From Morella rubra (taxonomy: Eukaryota > Streptophyta > Magnoliopsida > Fagales > Myricaceae): a stretch of DNA of 64,000 nucleotides. The translations under genes were made by a program, and so were the position numbers. The stretch spans positions 62,001 through 126,000 of the forward strand of contig RXIC02000093.1 in the NCBI GenBank assembly GCA_003952965.2, given 5' to 3'. Below the pieces are notes generated by a model. That model made no database searches. It had not been told where the DNA came from and saw only the letters and a program-made list of their open reading frames with translations. Below, one piece after another: positions 22,701 to 33,900 of the stretch. Position 1 is the first letter of the stretch, and each line of letters opens with the position of its first letter.

Positions 22701-25700
22701 GCGTTTGACAAATAACTCCCTATCGTTCAAAAATCATTGAACAAGTCCCTGAGGTTCCTACCTTTTTATATATGACCCTTTTGTCACCTGCGTGTTAGAA
22801 AAAGTCACGGTGAGCTTGCCAAGTGGCAGTCATGCCACGGAATCACCAACTAGGGAATGCGAAGTGGACGCATTAGAAACTTTGCACTTTAGTGTTACAC
22901 CACATCACACTGAGCCTTTTTTTTTTATGATTTTTGAAGTACAAGTAGTTCTTTGTCAAATGTGTAAACCACAGGGACCATATAAGGATTTTACCCTTAT
23001 TTTTTTTCGAGTTAAAACCTAAGCAGTAATTTTGAAATTTCTCTTAATAATATATAGAAACATAGAGAATGTGAAAATTTCTATTTTCTGGCCCCTCTGT
23101 GTTTTTTCTCATAAGAAAGGAAAATTTTATTAAAAACCAAGAGAGGTGACAGTACACAAGAACTATACTGAGCACCTAAGCTATACAAGCTACAAAACTA
23201 ATGAAATCAGAAAAATCCGAGAAAGGATAGCCTTGAACAACATTAGCCCACAAAAACAGAGAAGTCATCACCTTGCCCTGCAACCCTTCAAGAGACGAAA
23301 AAGTTTCATTGAAACATCTAGCATTCCGCTCCCACCAAATAACCCAACAAATGCACAAAGGGATCATCTTCCGCACAACTGAAGCAAGGCAGTCAATAAA
23401 CTTCCTCCTCCAGCTGCACAACACATCAATCACCCTGGATGGCATAACCCAACAATTGTTCATAATGTTAAACACATGATACCAAAGATCCCTAACGACC
23501 GTACAATGAAGGAGGATGTGATCCACAGATTCCCCACAATTTCTACATAGGAAGCACCAATCAAGAACACATAAACCCCTCCTTCTAAGATTGTCGATAG
23601 CCAAAACTCTCCCATGGGCAGCCTTCCCACACAAAGAAAGAAACTCTCATAGGGATGGGGGACCTCCAAATCTGCCTCCATGGAAAAGTGGTGCTAGGAT
23701 TGCAAGAAAGTATCCCATACATCGACTTCACGGAGAATTTTCCAGATTTGGACCCCACCCAACACATCCTATCTTCAACCCCCCTCTGTGTTGTTGTGGT
23801 TAGACAGTATGACCTTTAATCTTTAATCTTTAATCTTTATATTGTTCGTCCTTTATATCCACTTTTCTACTTCTGTCTGTATTTAGGTCAATACTCCTTA
23901 TGCAGCCTGCCATAGTACTACTTGACATCCTCTTTCTTGGAATTTGGATGATTTGTTAGTCTTTTTATACATTTATTTTCTTTCTTAGCAGATAGTTATA
24001 AAAACTTTGGTTGCATCGTATCTGTATTTTGGACACAGCAATTTTCTGCATCTCTTATAAGACAATTTTAATGATGCACATTGGGTTGGGTTCTGTTGCC
24101 CAAACTTAGTTTTTCTTCATCCTCCTCTAGGATTCTGCTTATAGGTAATTCTAATTTGACATGTAGTCTTACATTCATCTATTTTCCACAGATACTCAAT
24201 GATCATTTGTGTTTCAACTTCAATATGTGTGGTACTAATGATAACTTGACTTTATAGTTGCCAGCTTTAGGAGCCTGTTATAGCTGCATGTTAAATATTT
24301 GATTGGTTCCACAACGATAACATATATTACCAAAATAATTCTTGAGGGTTCATTTAGTTTCTCAATAACTATGATATTGTGTGACTAGTCATTACATTAT
24401 CTGTTCTTCAGTGGAAATGCTGTTGGTCACTGTGGAGTATTTTATTCATGCTATTTGTTTTGCAGGCCCAAGATAACATAATGAACCTTCCATTAGCAAA
24501 TGGTTGGGGGGAAAAGCATCGACACTTAGTGAAGTGGAAGTATGGTGAAGCAAAGGTAGCTTCCTAATTTCCCTGACACGTATTTTTCTAATCTTTCACC
24601 CTTGCTGTGACTCTGTTTTTGCCAGTGTTCATTATTTCTTAATCTGCTTTCTGACTTTTGTGTTATCACATGTCCAACTTGTCATTTCTACAAACAAGTT
24701 AATATTTCTTCCACGTATGAGTGAAATTTACTGGACTGTCAAGATACATCTCTTTCTGTTAGATCAGAGGCTATTTACCTCATTTGTGAAGGTCCTCACA
24801 TTATTCTATGAAGATTCGTAAGATAAAGACACGGGTCACTGTTTTGACCATCCAAGTTACAAGTTTATGCAAGAGGATTTGGACTCAAAATAGATGATCA
24901 ATTAGTTCACAAAAGAGCCAAAAAAAGAAAGTTCTTATACTTCTTAGCAATTTAGAAGATTAGAAAAGAGAAATGCTTGCCATGAGGAGGTATGTGTAGT
25001 TGTTTGTTATCTGTATGAGTTATTTATAACTGGCCCTCTGATTGTATTTGTGGGGCCAAATTTTTAATGTCAAATCATTGATGTGCCACCTTTTTATTTG
25101 GATGCTTTATAGTTGCATCTATCTGCCGCAATATACCTTTTCAATTAATTACATCGGAGGTTCTCTAATATCGTAGTTTGGACAAACATTATAATTAAGT
25201 TATGGAGAGCGTGAAGATGAAACAGGAAAAAGAAGAGGATGAGGACCAACAAGAAAGAAAATTACTAAGTGCATGTTTGGTAACCAAATGGACTTTGCAA
25301 AGAGCAGTAGGCAGGTAAGTATGTTAGTGACTTGATTTGGATCTGAAGAAAGTGGTGGTGATGGTAGGGGGCATGATGTTGTGTCATTGACTGGAGCTGC
25401 TATTTGTGTAGCTGGAACCTTGAATATACCTGCATTGGTACTGAGACTTTTGGTGAGGTGGGTACTAGAGGAGAGGTGAAAAATAGGAGGAAGATAAAGG
25501 ACTCAAAGTAGGAAAAGGGATAGAAGAGGGAGAAGACCCAAGTGTATTTTCCTGAAGAAGGCAGGGATCAAAGAAATACGGCTGCAGTTTTGACACAAGT
25601 AATATTAATAGCTCTGTAAGACTGAATTATAACATTGATGTCCCATTTTGAGTCTCAGAAAAACCAAAAAATATGCACCGAGTGGAATGGAGGTCAAGTT

Positions 25701-28700
25701 TACTGAAACCTGGTCCAAGATAGTGGACACAGTGAACACACCAAAACACGTGAGGCTTGATCACCTTTTATCCATTCACAAAGGAGAAACTTCGTTTCTT
25801 ATTCTATTGCGCCTCCTGAAATTTAGTATCTCCTAAATCGATCAAGCGGCACCATCTCAAGCATGTATTTACCTGATCTTCTGGTATTTGAGACCCAATC
25901 TCACTGAAGACCTCATGCAAGATCTCGTGCTGCCACGATTTAATCAGAAAGTTTCCAACTCGATCTTTCGAGCCAACTTCCATACTGTGGGGTTGGAAGT
26001 CAGCTTGGCTCAATGATCTGAACGGTACTAGTTCATCTTGGAAAGGGTCTGCTTTAAATCCCTATCAGGTTTAATGGAGGAAGGGAGGTGCTCTGAAACA
26101 ATGGCGTCAATTAAAACCCTTAGTTTATTGATCTCAGGATCTTTGTAATTAATTTTGGTAGATACTGAATGCATCATTGAGCACACTCCTTGAGAGATGT
26201 TTGGGGATCTTCCTTCTAATGAATTTGGTAGGTATTTCATGGTTGTTATAATTTCAACTCAGCCTCTTTCATCTTCTGTACGAGTTTAGGATAATGGTGT
26301 GGTCTATTCTGTCTTATATACCTAGGTATTGATCTAGTTTCAAGCCAGGTGTCCCTGGGAAATGGCAGATATCTGTTGTATTGTTTTGGGTTTGAACCTG
26401 CTTAATGGTTTTGCTTAATTTCAATCACTTGTCCTCTGGGTATATCTTAGCTTTGTTTTCTGCTTTCACACTATTATCTCATTAATGTACAGATTTTTTT
26501 TGAAATTTTCCACTTATTTAGGAGTTGAAAATCTTGGGTATCACTGACGCCCGATCAACTGGAGTTGAAAAGATACATTTACCACCCCCTCCCCCCCCCA
26601 CCAAAAAAAAAAAAAAGATACATTGAAAAGTAATATTCTTGTGTATCAGAAGCTTAGAAGCATTTTGTATTCTCTCTCTTATCACTCAATACTCAGAACA
26701 GTAGTTTCCCTTGGCCATCATGCTTTCTGATTATGTTTAGTCTATAGAAAGTCTGACATAATCTTAAAGGCCGTACCACAAAATTTGAGCTCCAGTATTG
26801 GCTTGAACTACTACATTTTAAGTGTATCATTTCTTTGCATACTGAATTTGTTGTGCACACTCGAATGAAACATGCTCATTTTTTTCCCTGTAATTTTAAC
26901 CAGGCTGCAGCATATTATTATCACGGGTTGATCCTTGATGAGGGAAACACAGAGAAATCCCATGGGATGGCTGTCGCTGCTTTGCAAGCCGCAGACGAGT
27001 ATTTCAAAGAAAGTAAGAAGGCATGTGAGGCTTTTAATGCTTGTGCACCTCTGTCAAGGTAATTAGTAGCTCTTTCTTACCAACAAAATTGAATGGAAGA
27101 GAAAAGGGAGAAGAAAAAATTCTGAGCATTTGTCTTCTTTGAGCTAACGTTTTGAAAAGTAATTCGTAGGTTAATACCATCGTGATTTGTTGATGATAAC
27201 CTTTATCCTTAAAAACAGAAAAAAGGAAAGAACTAGAAACATAGTTTCTGGCAATTTGTGGGCTAGTTAGGGTTTCACTTCTATTGTTTGATGTGAAACG
27301 GGTTTAGGGACGTGGGTTTTAGTTGAATAGGGGATTTTCTGGTTGACTTAATATTTTATGGGCCTAATTGGGAAGTATTTGCTTTGGTTTGCCGCGGATA
27401 GCAAATCAATTATAGTTTTCCAACACTTGAAAGAAGAAAGAAAGAAAGTGAAAGAAGAGATATACCCTGAGCTACACGAGGGGTTTCTGAGCAAGTACCC
27501 ACCACCTTTTCTATCTGTCCTTACAATGAGTGCAAGTCTCCAACTTATTTCAATAATTAGAAAGATGCGGAAGGCAGAGATCTTCAGACGTCAATGAAGC
27601 AACAATAACTACCAGATATTTTACTATGTTTTGCATGTTACATAGACTTCAAATAAACTACTGGAGTCTTCCTTTGCTGACAAAGTCTAGGATTTGGAAA
27701 CTAATTCGGTATATGCTAAAACCCAGAAGGAATCGAAAAAATCTTTAAAAGACTTACAAGCCACTGCACTATTCACAAATCTGGAAACTACCATTTTGTG
27801 CGGCTAATGAAACTTAAACATAATAAGATAATCAGCCTAACAGCATAATTCTTTGAAAGCGGAGAAAAAAACAGAATATATACTTGCCAGCTGTTGAACA
27901 TTAGAACTGATTATCCCTAGTAGGCTTTATATCTACCTTCTGTGAACTTCCTTCCTTGTGGGCTTCTTCTAGTTGCATTGCTAGCGTTTCATCTCAATAT
28001 TTAAAAATCATGCTAATATATTGAAATGCATTTGTTGAATTTTCTTACTTGCATGGTATTACCATATGTAGACCCGTATTTTATGCTGTACTGACTCGTA
28101 AAATTGCAAAAATTCAAAGATATTTCGTGGACTTTGGATGTTTGAGAGACTTAGAGTGAGAGGGCACAAACTTAAAATCCTGTCATGAGTTGCTTAGAGA
28201 CGATGTGTAAAAGAACTATTGGACAGAAGTGAAAGGGGATATACATGGATGGTTTACTTAAAGCTATGGTTGTCGAATGTTCCAATGGCATATCACATCC
28301 TGGCCTAATGCAATATGATCTGTCCAGGTTTTGGGTTTGTTAAACTATTGCTCATGGGGAAGGTCTCAAACTAGAGATATTGTCTTTATCTGTTGGATCA
28401 GCAGCATAACCCATTATTCATAATTTACCTCATGGGGAACTAATTTCGCAGGCTGCTCTTTATTCTTATTACTGGTTACAGATTCTCTGGTTCTCACTGT
28501 ATTGCTTCACTACAGTTCATATGCATTCTTTCCCAAGTTTTGAGCTAGCAAGTTTGCTACTCTTTGTTTAGAATTCTGCGCATATAGATTATACTGTCAA
28601 ACATCAAATCTGCTTAGGTGCCTTTTTCTTTCATTAAATATGAGCGCAGGCTTAATCCTATAGTGTTGATGCTTAGTGATCTAGCCAGCACTTGCATACT

Positions 28701-29370
28701 CTGGTTTCTTTTTAATCCTGAACGTTCAAAACTTTCCTGAACATCAATATATTAGTAGACATGTCTGTTATGTTGGGAGATCATGTAGCCATGGTCATTT
28801 CACTTTCTTCAACTAGCAGTACTTCTACATAAAGTCTGTAAATCATGGACGATCATTTCAATCGACCTGTTTTGGTTTTGTGGTTTTTAATGAATTAGTA
28901 TGTGAGAATAAAAAAAATATTGTGCTCAGGCTAGCCCCAGTAGTAATTGCAAGACCTTTTTCTTCTTTTTATTTCCCTAAGGCTATCATTATTGTATTCC
29001 TATTTCAAAGAGGGAAATTTGAGGATCAGTAGAAAATGTCTCACTGGCCATCCTTGGTGCAGAAATCCGCCACTTTGGGGAACCATGAAATATCTCTCTG
29101 AGAAAATTCCCAAAGATACTTCAAGCAAGGTTCGGATAAACCGTGATCTTTACTCTCACGAAAGGTAAATTCTGGTCGAGTGAAAACAATAGACACGATG
29201 CTTTTTCCTGATTATTCTTGATTGGTGGAAGATTGGTTGAGAATTATGAAAGCTTTATTGACTGCAGAATTGTGGAGACGGCCCCAACATTGCCTGACTT
29301 TGCTTTGGCCCTGAAACCCGACGAATATCAACTTCCTCCAGTGGATCCCTCTTGGAACGAGAATTCTTAG
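16799..29370 (+). CDS. BRO1-domain protein (plant endosomal-targeting BRO1-like family)
   Basis: Predicted CDS: 16799-17045, 17128-17202, 17289-17347, 17456-17591, 19644-19740, 19841-19907, 21249-21347, 24466-24555, 26904-27058, 29063-29164, 29268-29370. This totals 1230 nt (409 residues plus stop). Every junction is GT-AG and the frame holds throughout. BRO1 domains fold as banana-shaped helical repeats and, in yeast Bro1 and animal Alix, bind ESCRT-III on endosomes; the plant subfamily is little studied. The N-terminus MGCLVSTP has Gly2 and Cys3, fitting N-myristoylation and palmitoylation and hence membrane attachment. Recognised stretches include VYVPGFRIPKPVDFSQSLGD, ALRTRIVVMAGQEAP, RRASIDVFLKAAGYLDCAVR and YYYHGLILDEGNTEKSHGMA. 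From memory it is close to Arabidopsis At1g73390, At1g17940 and At5g14020 in length and sequence. Introns 4 and 6-9 are 1.3-3.1 kb and hold transposon insertions. It looks intact. Confidence 0.93.
22669..22995. mobile_element. MITE in intron 7 of the BRO1-like gene
   Basis: A 327-bp element with inverted ends: the left begins GGTAAAATCCTTATATGG and the right ends CCATATAAGGATTTTACC. The match extends with mismatches through TTTGACAAA about 40 bp in. Both flanks read TTATTTTTTT, which may be a target duplication of about 9-10 bp or shared T-richness. It has no coding capacity. Related ends occur at 38511-38909 and 44966-45372. Confidence 0.8.
23104..23780 (-). mobile_element. 5'-truncated LINE with zf-RVT domain, intron 7
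   Basis: The minus strand carries the C-terminal end of a plant LINE ORF2. It has the zinc-binding reverse-transcriptase (zf-RVT) pattern: DNLRRRG, then CFLCRNCGESVDHILLHC, then WVIWWERNARCF. Upstream frames (23585-23767, 23460-23681) hold the GKFSVKS and FPWRQIW parts and are split by frameshifts. The 12 bases CCCCTCTGTGTT occur at 23092-23103 and again at 23781-23792, a perfect target-site duplication. The 3' end, on the left, has an A-rich tail on the minus strand. It is a dead insertion in an intron of the BRO1-like gene, antisense to it. Confidence 0.9.
25804..26240 (-). pseudogene. Antisense captured gene fragment in intron 8, unrecognised
   Basis: Two minus-strand pieces read like a real protein: 26028-26240 (with LRVLIDAIVSEHLPSS and KPDRDLKQTLSKMN) and 25804-26013 (with VGNFLIKSWQHEILHEVFSE). 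They fit one another after a one-base frame change near 26020. The second piece ends IPEDQ and is followed by CAG|GTAAAT, which looks like an intron donor. That suggests the fragment was copied from DNA rather than mRNA. I do not recognise the parent gene. It sits antisense in an intron of the BRO1-like gene. Confidence 0.45.
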
Positions 29371-29660
29371 TAGAAGCAGACTGGCTCCCAACAGCTCAAA
29401 GGTGATGGAAAATAAGCTTCATGATCATTTACTTGATTATAGACGTACAGGGGCGAATCTTAAACTTGGAAGCCCATTTTAAAACCAGATGGCCTACAAT
29501 TCTTCGATTGTTGCGCGCACGAAAGGTCCATTTCAGCTGTGTTTTTCTTTTTTCCACTTTTTGTTCGTTTTCTCCTTTTTGAGGCCTTTCGTGCATAGAG
29601 CTTTGTACAAAGCTGCTGTTGTGTGTAAATCGTTACAATGAAAGAAAGAAAACAATGCTT
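29371..29660 (+). other. Probable 3' UTR of the BRO1-like gene
   Basis: Sequence after the stop stays unlike the AT-rich intergenic DNA until about 29660. A possible polyadenylation region lies at 29630-29660 (ACAATGAAAGAAAG followed by CAATGCTTTATTT). The end point is approximate. Confidence 0.4.
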
Positions 29661-29859
29661 TATTTAGCAAATGGTGAATAATGTGTATACACTGCTTTCA
29701 ATTAATTATTTGCTGCTGGCAGGACAAAAAAAAAAAAAAAGAAATGAAAATTTGCAGCCAGAGCAGCTCATATGTTTAATGGAAAAAGCTTCGTACAAGC
29801 CTAGGACTGCAAGAAAAGAGTTTGTTTGGCATTATATTACTATTTCCTTTACGCTGTGG

Positions 29860-30082
29860 GTGCGTGCATGCCAAGCCCACACACACTTCTGGAACTGAAG
29901 CAACTTTGGTTAGGTTAAAGGTGAGGGAGGCCCAAGCTCGATTCCAAAGCATCGTATCGGCTTCCATGCCTCGGCGGGAAGTCGTTGCGGCAAGAAATGC
30001 TAGCGGAACGGTAGTATTATCAGCTTGGCTTGATTGTAGAACTCGCAACCCTCTTCGGAAAAAAAAAAAAAAAAAAAAAAGA
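29860..30082 (+). pseudogene. Possible retroposed coding fragment ending in poly(A)
   Basis: An open stretch with higher GC than its surroundings runs from about 29860 to 30057 and ends in a run of about 22 A (30059-30080). It includes AARNASGTVVLSAW, faintly like the RNase H (RVT_3) fold of plant LINE-related proteins. The poly(A) run suggests insertion by reverse transcription. The match is too short to name, and I saw no clear target duplication. Confidence 0.3.
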
Positions 30083-30700
30083 CTCAGTTTAACATTGGTT
30101 GCGCGTATATTTAACATTTATATTGTCAAAAAAGTTACAAGTTAAATGTTCGTATGGTACGTTGATAATTCAAATCGGGAGAGCTGTGCTGTTAAAATAA
30201 ATATTAGTTTATTGGCCTTTCCCAAAAGCCCTCACAAAGAGGTACTCCTCTTGGATGAGGTTCTCTTTCACATGTAACGGTGGATAAAAATTTCGGTAAG
30301 AATCCAAATTTTCAATTTCACTTCTGCTTTGTGGAATTTGAAGTCATTTTTTGCAATTTTTGGAACCGAAAATTCCCAGCAAATCTTCGGTTCCTGTTTT
30401 TCCAAAAAAATAATAATATAAATATATGAAATTATTTTTAATGTTTATGATAGATTTTTTTTTTTTTTTTTTGAAAATTAAAAAATAATTATTGTTTTTT
30501 AATTTTGAACTTTTATTTTTAATTGGATGACTATTTTAGAATTGAAATAAGAAAAATCTTTCAAAAATTTGATTTAAAAAATATTTTTAACTCGTTATTG
30601 CTCTAAAAAAAATATGTCCGAAAAAAGAACACATACCGTTCGAGTAACCACCCTTACTTAGATGAAAAGTCACGGGAAAGTCCACGTAAGTTGTCAACTA
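30083..30700. other. AT-rich gene-free DNA
   Basis: No gene is seen. 30280-30400 contains GGAACCGAAAATTCCC-type text resembling the interior of the hAT-like element at 62.5-63.1 kb, and CCACCCTTACTTA near 30648 could be a degenerate end. This may be an older relative of that element. Confidence 0.35.
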
Positions 30701-30701
30701 A

Positions 30702-30834
30702 CACTACAAGAAATCTACGCTTACAAGGCGAGATTCTTGGGTGCGGCACGCATCTTGTCGGCCAAGCCTTTGTATCAACAACCTCCAAGTACTCCCATGG
30801 CTTTGCAGCATAGATTTCTGTCAGCAAATTTTTC
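30702..30834 (+). mobile_element. Probable CACTA (En/Spm) transposon terminus, cut by gap
   Basis: CACTACAAGAAAT at 30702-30714 matches the common plant CACTA-superfamily terminal inverted repeat (CACTACAAGAAA). GC-richer subterminal sequence follows until the N gap at 30835. The other end is not in the sequence, so the call rests on one terminus. Confidence 0.45.
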
Positions 30835-30934
30835 NNNNNNNNNNNNNNNNNNNNNNNNNNNNNNNNNNNNNNNNNNNNNNNNNNNNNNNNNNNNNNNNNN
30901 NNNNNNNNNNNNNNNNNNNNNNNNNNNNNNNNNN
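30835..30934. other. Assembly gap (100 N)
   Basis: Exactly 100 N, the usual placeholder for a gap of unknown size. The sequence right of it begins at the outer edge of the large inverted repeat, inside a Copia LTR fragment. Confidence 1.
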
Positions 30935-31048
30935 CCCAGTTTTTGTACTGCAGTCTCCAGCTGTTCACATAAGTTTTATTAATCTCAACATCTTAGAAAT
31001 TACAACAAAATTACATATGAAGTAAAGCTAACTAAAAATGTTCCTAAC

Positions 31049-31377
31049 ATCCCCACTACATGTCCCCAAAGTATGTTGCTAGTGGTGAGATTGGGCTAGC
31101 GTTGGACATGTGGTCGCTTGGCTGTATCGTGGTTAAGATGCTTACTTGGAAGCCAGCGTGGATGCCACAATGCGAAGATCTAAAATCTTTGATGTATCAT
31201 CTCTCTTGTCTTAATGAATCACCCAAAAGACCTGAAAATTTGTCTGAGGGTGAGATGGATTTTCTGAGGAACTGCTTTTCAATAAATCCTTATGAGAGAT
31301 GGATGGCTAGGATGATTATGGATAATCCTTTTATTCTTGGATTTGTTGGAGTTATTCGTAGGTCCAAGTCATTGTAG
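31049..31377 (+). pseudogene. MAPKKK-like kinase pseudogene, C-terminal lobe (left arm, unit 1)
   Basis: Encodes the end of a protein kinase domain: MSPKYVASGEIG (the MSPE box with E changed to K), then DMWSLGCIVVKMLTWKPAW (subdomain IX) and NCFSINPYERW (subdomain XI, conserved Arg). It ends at a stop at 31377. The style is that of plant MAPKKK/STE11-type kinases of the MAPKKK17-20 group, by memory. The N-lobe and catalytic loop are absent because the copy is joined to an LTR fragment and the gap. It is identical in sequence to 52530-52857 on the minus strand. Confidence 0.85.
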
Positions 31378-32048
31378 CCTATTTAAGTGGGAGTCATAAG
31401 GTTGATGAGCATGAGTTAGCTCTCCGGTGTTTGTCCGTCCCATTAAGATCTCACAATACATCCAAGCTGGACTAAGTCTATACGAACCCAATGTACAAGA
31501 GGTGCTCGAGATTTTTCTTATTACCCAAAAAAATAATTAAGACAATAATAATGCAAAAATGAAGAGAGAACATCATATAGACAACATTCTTACTCATCGG
31601 TATGTTTATCAATATATGCATCATTTATCAAAGCATGGTAATGAATGGCTAAAATTATTTCATATTCTTGTTCAAATAAGGGTGAAATTTTGATGAGACA
31701 TATATTTTTAGTTGCAAATTATAACACATTTGGAATTTGTACTCTAAAGTACAACCACTGAGATGTTGCACTTCTATCTACCAATACGCTTACACTTTAA
31801 ATTCCATGCTACAATTGACATTATATTAGTTACATTTTTGTTTTTTTCAAATGAATTTAACAGTAGATATTTAAACATGAATTGTAAAACCTATTTAATA
31901 GTATAAAATTTAAATGTAGTTTTAGTTATTTTATGGTGCAAAGTTCATTGTGTTGTAGTTAAAAGGCCATAAGGTAGTTATTATACTCAAATATAATGTT
32001 AAAAGTACTTAAATATAAATAACATATATATGAAATGGCTAACATATA

Positions 32049-33547
32049 TGTAGCAGATTGTTTTGCAACAATCCATAATTTGATTTTGATGATAAAAATT
32101 TAAAGTGTTTGAAGACTTTTAGTTTCATCTTGTGCATTCCAAACTATGAATAAAAGATATTTTAAAAGATTGAGGTATTTTCTTAAAAATATTTAATTAA
32201 GTTATTTTGAACAATTAGTTTGATAAGATCAATTTTCATATTGTTAAGGTGTTGAAAAGAATGTTGGAATGGATTGTAATATTAATGTTGTAGTGGATTT
32301 TTCTCTAAAGCTTGAAATGAAGTGATGAAAACATTGCACTGTCTCTCGAGAGCAAAATTCCAGACCAATTTTATGGTGTCGACACATGCAGAAAGTGTGA
32401 CATATTCAGCAAACTTGGTCCTCTCGAAGAGAAAATTCCAGGCCAGTTATGTATGCTCCATCAAGGAACACAAACCTGTGACGAAGAATTTTGCAGAATA
32501 AAAAATGTCAACTATGACGAAAAGTCTCCAAGCAAAGTAAGATTTAACACAAGGCACTTTTTGTAGGGCTTGGACTGAATATCGTTGAAAGACATGGGGG
32601 ACTATATGTAGAATGAGATAGAGAGAGAAAGTAAGGACTTGCATCATTATTCAAAATATACCTCCGATAGAGAGAGAAAGCAAAATCCAAAGATTTCATT
32701 TGCTGATTCCCCCAAGATCAAAGCTCCCATTGTTAAATATTCTTCTCTTGCTTATCCTTGACAATCTAGCCTCCAAAGAGAGAGAAATAACTTGAAGAGG
32801 AGAGAACAGAATTGAATCAACATGGATCCTAATTCTAGAAGAGAGAAAGTGTTTGAAGAGAGGGAAGAAAAATGGACTAGGTCGAATAAGCATTGTGCTC
32901 CTACTTGCAAACTTAGGTACCATTGCAATGATCTTGTTCTTGCACTTTATTGAGCTTTTTATTTGCTAATTCAGCTTAGAGATCCATTCTACACGTTGTG
33001 AGCTTTCTACTTGAATATTCGGCTTTGTGAGCCATTATTCATTGTACTCATTATTTGTAAAACATTTGAGTGTTGAGTAAACACTTGGTCCTACTAGTGT
33101 GGGTAGAAGAAATTCCTTGGGTTTTTGGATTTGTGAGAGAGTTGAAGCTTGAGCTCGAAATACGCTTTGTAAAGGTTCCTTAGACCCTGGAAGCTAAGGT
33201 GTCTTGCTATTTGGAATAGTGGAGAAAGTCCAAGGAAGACAATAGCCTTAAATGTGTGTGTGTGGTAGAGCAAGGTGTGTGGCCAGACCGAAGCTTAAAG
33301 AGAATAAACGGTATCATCTCTTTAACTTTATCTCTCTTACGTTTCAGTACGTATTTATACTTGTGGAGATTTATGCGTTATGCTTTATCATTATTGCATA
33401 TATTTTGCTTAGCATTATATACATGTAAGAATGTATTATTAATTGATAAAAAGGGTTTTTTCAGATTAGAGTGATTTTTAAGAATAAGGGGATAAATATT
33501 TGATAAACCCAATTCACTCCCTTTTTGGGTTGTTATTTAGACTTTCA
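32049..33547 (+). repeat. Solo LTR, left-arm copy
   Basis: 1499 bp beginning TGT and ending TTTCA, flanked on both sides by ATATA (32044-32048 and 33548-33552). Near its end it has text like the CCCAATTCACTCCC tail common just before the primer site of Copia/Sirevirus LTRs. No internal region or second LTR follows, so it is a solo LTR. The mirror copy at 50361-51845 has the same target duplication but differs by roughly one base in eight plus many indels. Confidence 0.8.
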
Positions 33548-33579
33548 ATATACAAATCATTTGTATTGTATTCGTCTAC

Positions 33580-33900
33580 AAAATTGTTAAAGGAACTCTA
33601 ATAATGGAATCATAGAGCAACATAGTCTTACCCACTCGATCCAAATTCTAGCTGCAGCACTCCAAATACTAGACTCATACAAAGAAGTCCCTTTTGGCTG
33701 GCCATATATATAGTTTAATATTTTTGAATTCATCAACAAAGTACACTGGGGAAGCTATGTGATGGAATTTTGGCTTTGATGGAGTGATTGTTCTAAAAAT
33801 ATCAAGCTAGTGAATATATAATGAAGGACATTTCAGAAGATCAAACTAAGTTGAATACAAAAATGATAACAAAACCATCAGGAAGTTTCAATTATATTTT
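33580..33900 (+). repeat. Left-arm block matching 60.91-61.24 kb instead of the mirror arm
   Basis: By eye this block equals the reverse complement of about 60912-61244 almost base for base. Its expected mirror partner (about 49990-50340) is clearly different. It is upstream, non-coding DNA of a kinase-pseudogene unit. Confidence 0.8.

Noticed and set aside
25648..25836. 62-residue plus frame in intron 8
   Set aside because: Opposite strand of the captured fragment; no recognisable protein.
30140..30660. Second copy of the hAT-like element
   Set aside because: Only short shared words and a doubtful end; not enough to call as a feature.
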